The notes beneath the pieces are model-generated. The model searched no databases. It saw only the letters and a program-made list of their open reading frames with translations, and was not told the origin of the DNA. Positions 25,487-34,326 of a stretch of DNA of 64,000 nucleotides are shown one piece after another. This DNA comes from Flavobacterium sp. HTF (lineage in GTDB: Bacteria; Bacteroidota; Bacteroidia; Flavobacteriales; Flavobacteriaceae), in assembly GCF_003105115.1 (NCBI RefSeq), contig NZ_QETH01000017.1, forward strand, positions 1 through 64,000. The letters are read 5' to 3'. Made by a program: the position numbers and the translations under genes. Numbering within the stretch: position 1 is the first letter of the stretch; each line of letters starts with the position of its first letter.

Positions 25487-25617
25487 ATTTCTTCGTTTTT
25501 TGGTAGAATAAAAATACGAATTTTAGGAAGACATCAGAATGACTTTTGTCATATTCGGGAGAAATAAACTCTAAAATTATTTTTTCAAAACATTATTTTT
25601 AAAAATCAGAATATGTC

Positions 25618-25625
25618 TATATTTG
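25618..25625 (+). promoter_or_regulatory. -7 box for pyrH
   Basis: TATATTTG matches TAnnTTTG, 22 bp before the pyrH ATG at 25648. No TTG element at the expected spacing was seen. Confidence 0.55.
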
Positions 25626-25647
25626 CACAAATTAACGCAACACACAA

Positions 25648-26355
25648 ATGAAATATAAAAGAATTCTTCTAAAACTTAGCGGCGAGGCCTTGATGGGTGA
25701 TTTACAATATGGTATTGACCCAAAAAGATTAGCCGAATATGCCGATGAAATTAAGCAGATTCACAGTAAAGGAGTAGAAATTGCTATTGTAATCGGAGGA
25801 GGAAATATTTTTAGAGGCGTTGCGGGTGCAAGTGCCGGTATGGATAGAGTACAAGGCGATTATATGGGAATGCTTGCTACCGTAATCAACGGAATGGCAT
25901 TACAGGGTGCTCTTGAAGACAAAGGAATGAAAACCCGTCTTCAGACTGCTTTAAAAATGGAATCTATTGCCGAACCTTATATCAAAAGAAGAGCAGACCG
26001 TCACCTTGAAAAAGGAAGAATTGTAATTTTTGGTGCCGGAACCGGAAACCCATATTTTACTACTGATACTGCAGCCGTTTTAAGAGGAATCGAAATTAAT
26101 GCAGATGTGATCTTAAAAGGAACCCGTGTTGATGGTGTTTACGATTCTGATCCTGAGAAAAATGCTTCGGCTGTAAAATTTGATTTTATTTCTTTTGATG
26201 ATGTCCTGAAAAAAGGACTGAACGTAATGGACACAACCGCTTTTACATTAAGCCAGGAAAATAAGCTGCCAATTGTTGTTTTTGATATGAACAAAATTGG
26301 AAATTTATTAAAAATCTGCGAAGGCGAAAATATAGGAACTGTTGTTAATATATAA
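25648..26355 (+). CDS. pyrH: UMP kinase
   Basis: A 235-residue amino-acid-kinase fold enzyme phosphorylating UMP to UDP. Motifs: [13 protein letters not shown] at the N-terminus, [11 protein letters not shown] for the glycine-rich phosphate loop, [13 protein letters not shown] and [22 protein letters not shown] read in parts, and [13 protein letters not shown]. Length and motifs are canonical. The gene is followed by frr (77 bp gap), the usual pyrH-frr order. Confidence 0.98.
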   Translation: MKYKRILLKLSGEALMGDLQYGIDPKRLAEYADEIKQIHSKGVEIAIVIGGGNIFRGVAGASAGMDRVQGDYMGMLATVINGMALQGALEDKGMKTRLQTALKMESIAEPYIKRRADRHLEKGRIVIFGAGTGNPYFTTDTAAVLRGIEINADVILKGTRVDGVYDSDPEKNASAVKFDFISFDDVLKKGLNVMDTTAFTLSQENKLPIVVFDMNKIGNLLKICEGENIGTVVNI

Positions 26356-26432
26356 ATTCTCAGTATAGTTGTACAGACGTATTTCCGGGTAAAACTAAAA
26401 CTGAGATTGAAAACTGAAAACTTTAAAAAAAA

Positions 26433-26996
26433 ATGAGCGAAGAAATAGATTTTATATTAGAAAGTACAGAAGAATCAATGAATGGTTCGATTGCGCATTT
26501 AGAGAAAGAATTTCTAAACATTCGCGCAGGAAAAGCTTCTCCGGCAATGTTAGGAAGCGTTTTTGTGGATTATTACGGATCTGCAACTCCTCTTTCACAA
26601 GTGTCAAAAATCAGCGTTCCTGATGCGAGAACAATTACATTACAGCCTTTTGAAAAAAATATGCTGTCTGTGATTGAAAAAGCAATTATGATCGCCAATA
26701 TTGGTTTTAACCCAATGAATAACGGTGACGTTATCATCATCAGCGTACCGCCTTTGACAGAAGAGCGTCGTCGCGATTTGGCAAAACAGGCAAAATCAGA
26801 AGCTGAAGATGCAAAAATTGGTGTACGTAATGTGCGTAAGGACGCCAATACCGATATTAAAAAATTAGAAAAAGAAGGAACTTCTGAAGACGTTTGTAAA
26901 TCTGCAGAAGAAGAAGTTCAGAACTTAACGAATGCTTACATTAAAAAAATTGATGAATTATTGGCTGCAAAAGAAGCCGAAATTATGAAAGTGTAA
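26433..26996 (+). CDS. frr: ribosome recycling factor
   Basis: A 187-residue RRF that dissociates post-termination ribosomes with EF-G. Typical features are HLEKEFLNIRAGKASPAML in domain I, the domain II loop with SQVSKISVPDARTITLQPFEKNM read in parts, and PPLTEERRRDLAKQAK with VRNVRKDAN near the C-terminal helices. It ends at a hairpin terminator. Confidence 0.98.
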   Translation: MSEEIDFILESTEESMNGSIAHLEKEFLNIRAGKASPAMLGSVFVDYYGSATPLSQVSKISVPDARTITLQPFEKNMLSVIEKAIMIANIGFNPMNNGDVIIISVPPLTEERRRDLAKQAKSEAEDAKIGVRNVRKDANTDIKKLEKEGTSEDVCKSAEEEVQNLTNAYIKKIDELLAAKEAEIMKV

Positions 26997-27016
26997 CTCA
27001 ATCGTCATAAAATATT

Positions 27017-27054
27017 AATCCGTTTAGTTAAATTGCACTAGACGGATTTTTTTT
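27017..27054 (+). terminator. terminator after frr
   Basis: Stem AATCCGTTTAG / CTAGACGGATT (11 bp with one G-T pair) followed by a run of eight T residues. The T-run sits just before the -7 box of the next gene. Confidence 0.75.
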
Positions 27055-27067
27055 ATTCTTATTTTTG
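27033..27067 (+). promoter_or_regulatory. promoter of the DUF5686 gene
   Basis: TATTTTTG at 27060-27067 matches TAnnTTTG. A TTG at 27033-27035 is 24 bp upstream, slightly long, and lies inside the frr terminator loop. The ATG at 27113 leaves a leader of about 40 nt. Confidence 0.5.
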
Positions 27068-27112
27068 CATCTAAAATTTAGTCTTTTCGTTTTTGAAACT
27101 ATAACCCGTTGT

Positions 27113-29605
27113 ATGAAGCTATTTTGTTTTCTGTCTTTGTTTTTCACGCTTACCATTCAGGCGCAATTTCAAATCAACGGAATTGTAAACGACTCCAACA
27201 ACAAACCTCTTCCGTTTGCTACCATAAAAACTTCAGACAGCAACAGTACAATTACAGATATTGATGGGAAATTTATTTTCACCATTTCACCAAAAACTGC
27301 TTTTTTTACCGTTTCCTATGTAGGTTTCCAAACCAAAACCATTCCTGTAACAGATAATAAAAAGTTCTATCCCGTTGCTCTTTCCCAGAAAACAGATGAC
27401 TTAAAAGAAGTTATTATTTCTAATGAAAATCCGGCTTTGGCGCTGTTAAAAAAAGTAATTGCAAACAAAAACGGGAACAACCCACAGAGAAAACTGAAGA
27501 GTTTTGAATACAAAACTTATAATAAACTTACTGTTACCGCCAATCCGGATTCGATTGACGGCCGCATAGATTCTTCTGCTTCCTATAAAGATTTAGACAA
27601 AAAAATCATCAATGTTGATTCTTCCGACTATAAGTTTAAGGAAATAATCAGTAAACAACATTTATTTCAGACTGAAAAAATATCACAATATCAGTTTGGG
27701 AACAACAAGCTGAAAGAGACTGTCCTTGGAACAAAAATGGCTGGTTTTAAACAACCTGTTTATGAAATCATTGCCTTCAATCTCCAGTCAATTTCTATTT
27801 ATGACCCAAAATATGAGTTGCTGGAAACAAAATATGAAAGCCCCATCTCAAATAGCGCTCTGGCAGATTACAATTACAAACTGCTGGATACCGTGAGTAT
27901 AAAAGGCCGTGATACTTACATGGTTTACTTTAAATACAAACAAAAAAGAAAATCGGGATTAGAAGGCGTTTTATATATTGATAAGGAAAATTTTGCCATT
28001 GCCAAAGCAGTAATGCGTATAAAAGGTGTTTTGGACATCAGCGGAATTCATGAATTTGAATATGATTCGGCTGAGAAAATATGGTTTCAGAGTAATACGA
28101 CTTTTAAAATTGTAAAAGGAAAAAATGACGAGGATATCAAGATTCTTGGCGGGACAATTCAGTTTGATGCCGATTCTGACGAGGATGTCGGCCCCCGAAA
28201 AAAAGTAGCTTCTGATTTTACATATTTAATTTCCGAAAGCAATAGTTTTGATGTTCATTTCAATACCGGTTCAGTTATAAAAAACCCGTCGCTTTATATC
28301 GAAATTAAAGACGATGCAAACAAAAAACCGGAAAGTTTTTGGGAAGCCTACCGAAAAGAAAATCTTGATTTAAAAAGCCAAAGAACTTATTTGTTACTTG
28401 ATAGTCTTTCTATCGAGAAAAGAGTTGAAAAACGTTTAGGAATTGGTCGTAAAATCATAAATGGTTTTTATCCGATAGGACCAATTGATCTTGATCTGAA
28501 GAAAATCATCAGTTATAATAATTATGAAGGTTTCAGGCTTGGATTAGGCGGTATTACAAACGACCGCTTTTCGAGAAATTTCCGTCTGGAAGCTTATACA
28601 GCATACGGAACTAAAGATGGTGTTTTTAAATACAGTTCAGGTGCGGGCGTTTTACTTGACAAAAGCACAAATACCTGGATAAATGCATATTACACAGATG
28701 ATGTCAGGGAGATTGCGAGTACGGTTTTTGCCGTAGACAAACGTGTTTTTAAAATTTATGATCCGCGTCCGATTAACATTAGTACTTTTTATGAATATTC
28801 CGGCTGGAAAACCAATCTTCAGACCAAAATTATTCCGAAAACGGAAGCTATTCTTGAAGTATCCCGAAATTTCATCGAACCAAAATTCGATTATCTGTTT
28901 AATCTCAACGGAAAATTGTATTCGAGTTATATCATGACAACTGCAATGCTTTCTATAATGTGGGCACCGTTTAGTGATTTTATGCAGACCCCAACCGGAA
29001 GAACAGAATCTGATAAAAGATTTCCGAGGTTTACTTTTCAATATACACAGACTTTGCCTGGTGTTTTGGATAACGACTTTAATTTCGGAAAAATAGATTT
29101 TAAAACCGAGTATGAAAAAAAATACCTGAACGGTCAGAAGACCAGTTTATTATTACAGGGTGGATATGCTTTTGGTGACGCTCCAATTACACACTTATAT
29201 AATACAGCCCCAAATAACCTGACTAAAGAAACCATTATTCAGCGTATCACTTTTGCAGGAAGAAATGCGTTTGAAACCATGTATTTTAATGAGTTTTTCT
29301 CCAGTCAGTATCTTTTCTTTCAAATCAAACATGGTTTTGACAGGATTACGCTTTTCAGAAAAGTACGCCCCTCATTGGTATTAGTAACCAGAATGGTTTG
29401 GGGAAATATGGAAAAACCGGAGCAGCATGTCGGACCGACTTATAAAACTTTAGATAAAGGCTTTTTTGAATCAGGAATTGAATTAAATAAAATTTACAAA
29501 GGTTTCGGTCTGGGCGGATTTTACCGTTACGGTCCCAATCAGTTAGCTCGATTTGATGACAATATAGCGGTTAAGGTTTCTTATGTACTTGATCTGGGAC
29601 TTTAA
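27113..29605 (+). CDS. DUF5686 outer-membrane protein with carboxypeptidase-like regulatory domain
   Basis: Start at 27113 (830 residues) gives the signal peptide MKLFCFLSLFFTLTIQAQ; an ATG 48 bp upstream precedes it without a signal. Residues 20-105 form a CarboxypepD_reg-like beta sandwich (INGIVNDSNNKPLPFATIK, SYVGFQTKTI), and the remainder matches DUF5686, ending in predicted beta-barrel strands (GGFYRYGPNQLARFDDNIAV). The family is widespread in Bacteroidota and function is unknown; by architecture it is a TonB-independent outer-membrane protein. Monocistronic. Confidence 0.9.
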   Translation: MKLFCFLSLFFTLTIQAQFQINGIVNDSNNKPLPFATIKTSDSNSTITDIDGKFIFTISPKTAFFTVSYVGFQTKTIPVTDNKKFYPVALSQKTDDLKEVIISNENPALALLKKVIANKNGNNPQRKLKSFEYKTYNKLTVTANPDSIDGRIDSSASYKDLDKKIINVDSSDYKFKEIISKQHLFQTEKISQYQFGNNKLKETVLGTKMAGFKQPVYEIIAFNLQSISIYDPKYELLETKYESPISNSALADYNYKLLDTVSIKGRDTYMVYFKYKQKRKSGLEGVLYIDKENFAIAKAVMRIKGVLDISGIHEFEYDSAEKIWFQSNTTFKIVKGKNDEDIKILGGTIQFDADSDEDVGPRKKVASDFTYLISESNSFDVHFNTGSVIKNPSLYIEIKDDANKKPESFWEAYRKENLDLKSQRTYLLLDSLSIEKRVEKRLGIGRKIINGFYPIGPIDLDLKKIISYNNYEGFRLGLGGITNDRFSRNFRLEAYTAYGTKDGVFKYSSGAGVLLDKSTNTWINAYYTDDVREIASTVFAVDKRVFKIYDPRPINISTFYEYSGWKTNLQTKIIPKTEAILEVSRNFIEPKFDYLFNLNGKLYSSYIMTTAMLSIMWAPFSDFMQTPTGRTESDKRFPRFTFQYTQTLPGVLDNDFNFGKIDFKTEYEKKYLNGQKTSLLLQGGYAFGDAPITHLYNTAPNNLTKETIIQRITFAGRNAFETMYFNEFFSSQYLFFQIKHGFDRITLFRKVRPSLVLVTRMVWGNMEKPEQHVGPTYKTLDKGFFESGIELNKIYKGFGLGGFYRYGPNQLARFDDNIAVKVSYVLDLGL

Positions 29606-29708
29606 GGTTTAAATTGCAATAAAAAAATTCCAAATTCCAAATAATTTTTTTATTGTTCGATGTAAGTACAAATCGTATTTAATAATCCTTCATATACACG
29701 ATATTTGT

Positions 29709-29832
29709 TTATTCTGAAGAACGAGGATACAAGCGACAACGAACTGGTAAAGCAATCACACTCGTGTATCGAAAAAGATTGGGTTTGCTTTATGGAATCT
29801 CTAGTGCGATTCTTCGTTCCTCAGAATGACAC
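29709..29832. repeat. dispersed long palindromic repeat (GAGGAACGAAG family), diverged copy
   Basis: The left end ATTCTGAAGAACGAGGAT pairs with the right end ATTCTTCGTTCCTCAGAAT (both about 18-19 nt) across a 90 bp interior that also carries CAATCACACT and CTAGTGCGATT motifs shared with the copies at 37298, 54028, 59224 and 59746. This makes up most of the 312 bp gap between the DUF5686 and antiporter genes. Confidence 0.75.
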
Positions 29833-29855
29833 ACTAAACAATAAACATCAAAAAC

Positions 29856-29898
29856 AAAAAATCCCAAACTCCAACAAGCATTGGAATTTGGGATTTTT
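29856..29898. terminator. terminator of the antiporter gene
   Basis: Arms AAAAATCCCAAACTCCAA (29856-29873) and TTGGAATTTGGGATTTTT (29881-29898) with a six-base loop, T- or A-rich on both sides, directly after the minus-strand antiporter stop. Confidence 0.65.
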
Positions 29899-29917
29899 AA
29901 ATTGAAATTTTTAAACT

Positions 29918-32188
29918 TTATGGTTTAAGAATCAGAACCGAAGGCGTATTATTCAGCCAGGTACTTTGCGATTCGATTAGTTTTTTCCAGCTGTCCAGAC
30001 TAATAATCATAAGATTCTGGCTTTGTAAAAATTCTTTCTTGATCGTTCTGTCGTGCATAATCATAATATGATTTGGAGCAATCTGTTCGATTGAACGAAT
30101 TGTTTCCTGAAGATCTCGGGTGCTTTTTACTTCTCCGCTTGCATCCAGAACTGTAATTTGAGAACCGTTGTTATTGATCAGTTTTTTAGCATATTCAATT
30201 AAGAAAGCATCTTCTTTACTAAAAACCGGCATAAAAATCTGATCTACATCTTCTAAGTCCTTATCAATAAAAATTCCGACGGGCATTTTACTTTTAGCAA
30301 TAATATGGCGGGTTCTTTCATCAAAAGGAGAGTTTTCAAACAAACCTTCTTTTCCTGTAAATTTATCAATCAAACGATCCGGATTTACAATCCTGGTCGT
30401 AAAACCAAGGATTTTACCCAGTAGTGTTCCGTCAAAAATAGACTGTCCAAGACCAACCAGTAATAGATCATATTCTCCGTGATTTGCTGTATCAATAATA
30501 TCGGTATCAATATCATTTGAGACTTTAAAAAGACTCACCATATTCTGGTTCAGTTTTTCTGATTCCTGAATAACCGGAACCAGCATTTTGCGCTCATGGT
30601 CTTTCACATCAAATGAATGCACTTCTGTACTCAAAGACAAATGCATCGCTGTTACTATAGAATTGTCCGGCTGTTTTTTTACTAAACTATTGGCGATTTT
30701 CAACAACTTTTTACCTTTTTCGGGAGTACCGAATGAAAGCAAAATCCTGTATTTACTTTTATTTCCAATTTCCTGCGGAATTGCTGTCGCTTTATCTTTA
30801 AAAACCCATCCGATAAAATCTAATGCCGGACCCGTCATAAAAGTTGTTACTAATGCCATGATGACCATCATGGTGAAAATTTCTGTAGAAAGAACCCCAA
30901 GATCATATCCGATATTCAAAACTACCAGTTCCATTAAACCTCTGGTATTCATCAAAGCTCCTATTGCCAAACTATCTTTCCAGTTTTGCCCGACAAATTT
31001 GGCTGCCAGAGCACTACCAAAAAATTTACCTACAACCGCAACTGCAATAATTAATCCCGTAATCTTCCATAAATAAGGATCATTAAGCAAACCGATTTGT
31101 GTACGCAGCCCTGTAAAGACAAAGAAAAGTGGCAGTAAAACAATAATGGAAACGTCTTCTACTTTTTCTATAAAAATATTTCTGAATTTATTATTTTCAG
31201 GCATGATTGCTCCTGCCAGGAATGCTCCGAACAAAGCATGAATACCGATAAGTTCTGCTGCATAAGCCGAAAACAAAAGTGTTATAAAGAAAATAGCAAC
31301 AACCGGTTTATTAAGGCTTTCTCGTGTTGCGTTTAAATCCCCTACACGTTTTAAGAACGGACGAACAATTTTCAGCATGACAATGACATATAAAATTGCC
31401 AGACCAATTACATATAAGGCACTTGTAAACGAACCTGCTTTTACAATTGCAATTACAACTGCCAGAATACACCAGGCCGTAATATCATCAGCTGCAGCAC
31501 AGGTGATCGCAATCGTTCCTAATTTTGTTTTCTGCAGACCGCGCTCCTGCACGATTCTGGCCAGAACAGGAAATGCCGTTATACTCATGGCAATTCCCAT
31601 AAATAAACCGAAAGAGGCAAACTCAACACCGATTGGCGCAAAAGTGTGGTAGATAAAATAAGCCAGGCTTAATCCCAAAGCAAACGGAATCACAATACTG
31701 GCATGACTGATTACTACGGCATCATGCGCTTTATTTTTCAAAACCTTAAGATCTAATTCCATCCCGATCACGAACATGAAAAGTATCAGACCAATCTGGC
31801 TTAAAAACTGAAGGTTTCCTAAAGATTCTTTTGGGAATAAAACAGCCGAAAATTCAGGAAAATACATTCCGACCAAAGAAGGTCCTAAAAAAATTCCGGC
31901 AATCATTTCACCAATTACAGAAGGCTGCCCGATTTTTCTAAAAAACCATCCAAACAAACGTGCCACTAAAATGATTGTCAAAATCTGGGCCAGTAAAATA
32001 GCCAACGGATGCTGTAAATTATCAACCATGGAATGCAGGAAATCATTCCAATGATTACTTTCTATTTTTTTCTTAACGATTTCCCGGCCTACTTCAAGCG
32101 AAACACCTTTTGAAATCACCCAATATATCAAAGCTGTAAAGCCACCAATTACGGAAACGTAGAACAAGGAGTTTTTAATGTTATTCAT
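29918..32188 (-). CDS. CPA2-type cation:proton antiporter with universal-stress-like tail
   Basis: Start at 32188 (756 residues, MNNIKNSLFYVSVIGGFTAL), chosen because upstream in-frame codons lack a membrane start. After an N-terminal helix and loop, about 12 membrane helices (residues 90-480) match the Na+/H+ exchanger family: GEMIAGIFLGPSLVG, FMFVIGMELDLKVLK, the ITCAAADDITAW motif with paired acidic residues, and ALMNTRGLMELVVLNIG. The C-terminal 270 residues are soluble and contain two USP-like segments (HLSLSTEVHSFD, LLLVGLGQSIFDG). It exchanges Na+ or K+ for protons; ion specificity is not readable. Monocistronic. Confidence 0.92.
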   Translation of the reverse strand: MNNIKNSLFYVSVIGGFTALIYWVISKGVSLEVGREIVKKKIESNHWNDFLHSMVDNLQHPLAILLAQILTIILVARLFGWFFRKIGQPSVIGEMIAGIFLGPSLVGMYFPEFSAVLFPKESLGNLQFLSQIGLILFMFVIGMELDLKVLKNKAHDAVVISHASIVIPFALGLSLAYFIYHTFAPIGVEFASFGLFMGIAMSITAFPVLARIVQERGLQKTKLGTIAITCAAADDITAWCILAVVIAIVKAGSFTSALYVIGLAILYVIVMLKIVRPFLKRVGDLNATRESLNKPVVAIFFITLLFSAYAAELIGIHALFGAFLAGAIMPENNKFRNIFIEKVEDVSIIVLLPLFFVFTGLRTQIGLLNDPYLWKITGLIIAVAVVGKFFGSALAAKFVGQNWKDSLAIGALMNTRGLMELVVLNIGYDLGVLSTEIFTMMVIMALVTTFMTGPALDFIGWVFKDKATAIPQEIGNKSKYRILLSFGTPEKGKKLLKIANSLVKKQPDNSIVTAMHLSLSTEVHSFDVKDHERKMLVPVIQESEKLNQNMVSLFKVSNDIDTDIIDTANHGEYDLLLVGLGQSIFDGTLLGKILGFTTRIVNPDRLIDKFTGKEGLFENSPFDERTRHIIAKSKMPVGIFIDKDLEDVDQIFMPVFSKEDAFLIEYAKKLINNNGSQITVLDASGEVKSTRDLQETIRSIEQIAPNHIMIMHDRTIKKEFLQSQNLMIISLDSWKKLIESQSTWLNNTPSVLILKP

Positions 32189-32300
32189 AACCCTTTTATT
32201 AAATTTGTGGAACAAATATCCAAACTCATCCTTACGTGAAAAAGCAAATCCTGTCCTAATTTTCAATTCATGTAATAAGTCGGGAGAATTTTGTAATAAG

Positions 32301-33020
32301 TTAGATTTTTACCTTTTTTACAAAATCAGAACGATAGGTTTCACTCAAAATCATGGTCGCATTTTTATTGCTTTCTTCTATATGATGCAGGACAATTTCG
32401 TTATGATTAAAGAATTTGATTGCTTTTACGGCAACAATTTCTTTTTTATTCACCCTGCAAAAATCAGCTTCCGGTAATTCACTTAAGAGCGTATCAAACT
32501 TAACATTTTTAAGGTTCAGAAAACTCCCGTCTGTAAGCAATACGGTTTTATCACGGCTGTCGCTCAGGGCTGTTTTGATATATTGAATCTGATTAAAATA
32601 CAAAAGTGTTTTTCCTTTGTCGGTATTTAACTGAATAAACTTTTTGGAAGTATCCGGTTTATGAAATCGCTCAAAGGCTTTTGAAACTGCTTTTTGAAGA
32701 CGTTCCAGTTTTACGGGCTTTGTGATATAATCTACTGCATCAATATTAAAAGCATCGGCAGCATATTCTTTATACGCCGTGCAAAAAATAACCAGTTTGT
32801 CTTCCAGCATCCCGGCCAGATGCAATCCGTTAGTTCCCGGCATTTCGATATCAGAAATCAACAAATCAAAATCTAAATCGGGAATTTCGGCAAGAAGTTT
32901 TTCGGGATTATTAAATGTTTTTACGATTTCCAGATCCGGAATTTGTTCGCAAAGCATTTTTAAATAAGTCAGCCCGGGCAACTCATCGTCCAGAAGCAAG
33001 CATTTCAGTTTTGTATTCAA
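32301..33020 (-). CDS. LytTR-family response regulator
   Basis: A 239-residue regulator: receiver domain residues 5-120 (LLLDDELPGL, phosphoacceptor in LLISDIEMPGTNG, TKPVKLERLQKA) and a LytTR DNA-binding domain from about 135 (FIQLNTDKGKTLLYFNQIQYI, FCRVNKKEIVAVKAI). The start lies inside the upstream kinase gene (38 bp overlap), marking a cognate pair. Such systems in Bacteroidota control few genes, often transport or envelope; the target is unknown. Confidence 0.95.
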   Translation of the reverse strand: MNTKLKCLLLDDELPGLTYLKMLCEQIPDLEIVKTFNNPEKLLAEIPDLDFDLLISDIEMPGTNGLHLAGMLEDKLVIFCTAYKEYAADAFNIDAVDYITKPVKLERLQKAVSKAFERFHKPDTSKKFIQLNTDKGKTLLYFNQIQYIKTALSDSRDKTVLLTDGSFLNLKNVKFDTLLSELPEADFCRVNKKEIVAVKAIKFFNHNEIVLHHIEESNKNATMILSETYRSDFVKKVKI

Positions 33021-33741
33021 GTAAATCTATTTTTAGATGAGCAATATAAATATCGTTTTCTACAAACTGGTCAAGTTTGAAATTATTTTTATAAATAATC
33101 CGAAGGCGGTGCTCCAAAGTAGCATGACCAAAACCGCTCCGCTCCTTCTTCAATACTTTTTTGTCTGAGATTTTATTCGAAACGGTCATAAAAAAAGCAT
33201 TGTCCTTAAATTCAAAAATAACCGAAATAAAGGCATCGGCACTTTGAAGATCGGCATGTTTAAAAGCATTTTCGATTAAATCAATAGAAATTAGCGGCGC
33301 CAGCAAAGGCTGCTCGTACAATTTGTCTTCTGTATTGATATTGGTTCTGATTTTCAGCTCAAAAAGAGGGCTGATTTTGATTTTGTTGATTTCAATTAAA
33401 TTCAGTGCAAAGTCAATTTCTTCTTTTGCCGTCACAAATTTCTTTTTGCTTTCGTACAAAATATAATCCAGGACATTGGCAAGCTTGTCCAAAGCAAAAT
33501 ACGTCTGATAAGCGTGGGACTGAATCGAGTTTAAGATGTTCTTAAACAAATGCGGATTCAGTTTTGATTCTAAGTTTTCTAACTGCAAATCATTCACTTT
33601 CATTTCGAGTGCATAGAAACTTTTCTCGGCATCCTCCTGTGATTTTTTGGCTTTTGTTAATTGAAAAACCATCAGACAGATGATCACGATGAGCAGCAAA
33701 ATAATTGCCAGAAAAATAAAAGTGGTGGTATTGTTTTGCAT
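32983..33741 (-). CDS. LytS-like sensor histidine kinase (His_kinase domain)
   Basis: A 252-residue protein with one N-terminal membrane helix (FIFLAIILLLIVIICLMVF), a short coiled coil, then the His_kinase motif LQLENLESKLNPHLFKNILNSIQSH (described in parts; the phosphoacceptor His is in NPHLFKN) and an HATPase region with ENAFKHAD and SGFGHATLEHRLRIIY. There is no extracellular sensor domain, so signals probably reach it through the membrane helix or a partner. Overlaps the LytTR regulator. Confidence 0.93.
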   Translation of the reverse strand: MQNNTTTFIFLAIILLLIVIICLMVFQLTKAKKSQEDAEKSFYALEMKVNDLQLENLESKLNPHLFKNILNSIQSHAYQTYFALDKLANVLDYILYESKKKFVTAKEEIDFALNLIEINKIKISPLFELKIRTNINTEDKLYEQPLLAPLISIDLIENAFKHADLQSADAFISVIFEFKDNAFFMTVSNKISDKKVLKKERSGFGHATLEHRLRIIYKNNFKLDQFVENDIYIAHLKIDLLEYKTEMLASGR

Positions 33742-33816
33742 TTAAGTTAGTTTTTTTTCGCAGATTAAAAATAGTTTTAATATTTAAAAAACCTTAAAAT
33801 CTTCAGCTTATATTTT

Positions 33817-34146
33817 TTAATGACTGGAAACAAATTTCAATCCGATAATTGAAGCAATCAAAGTCGAAAGGAAAAAGATTCTCCAGAAAGCAGCCGGTTC
33901 TTTAAAAATAAAAATTCCGACCAAAACCGTTCCAACGGCACCAATCCCTGTCCATACGGCATAAGCTGTACCTATTGGCAAAACCTGAGTCGCTTTATAT
34001 AACAAAATCATACTTATAGAAAGACAGACAAAAAAGCCGATCATCCAATAAGTCGATACAAGTCCTGTTGTTTCTTTGGCTTTTCCTAAGCAGGATGCGA
34101 ATCCAACTTCAAAAAGTCCGGCAATAATTAATAAAATCCAATTCAT
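33817..34146 (-). CDS. SMR-family exporter, Gdx/SugE subtype
   Basis: A 109-residue four-helix small multidrug resistance protein. The segment LPIGTAYAVWTGIGAVGTVL is close to Escherichia coli SugE/Gdx (PVGTAYAVWTGIGAVG) rather than EmrE, and the N-terminal helix has the essential Glu in GLFEVGFASCLG. Gdx proteins export guanidinium. No guanidine riboswitch could be recognised upstream. Single gene, divergent from the RND transporter gene. Confidence 0.93.
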   Translation of the reverse strand: MNWILLIIAGLFEVGFASCLGKAKETTGLVSTYWMIGFFVCLSISMILLYKATQVLPIGTAYAVWTGIGAVGTVLVGIFIFKEPAAFWRIFFLSTLIASIIGLKFVSSH

Positions 34147-34298
34147 TTTCTTTTCGTTTTTAAATTAACTGCAAATATGAGAAAAGCTAAGGTACAAACG
34201 ATAAAAACATCAAAATTTTCTTAGAAACCCAATTGTAAATTTGTGTTAAGATACCGTAAATACCGAATCAATTATTTATGATTTCGAGCACTTTTCAC

Positions 34299-34306
34299 TA
34301 CATTTG
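34299..34306 (+). promoter_or_regulatory. -7 box for the RND/MMPL transporter gene
   Basis: TACATTTG fits TAnnTTTG, 20 bp before the ATG at 34327; no TTG at the usual distance. Confidence 0.5.
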
Positions 34307-34326
34307 CAACCATTTTTAAAGATTTT

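Noticed and set aside
34147..34326. Guanidine riboswitch upstream of the SMR gene
   Set aside because: No recognisable guanidine-I/II/III motifs were found by eye; only a -7 box for the RND gene is clear.
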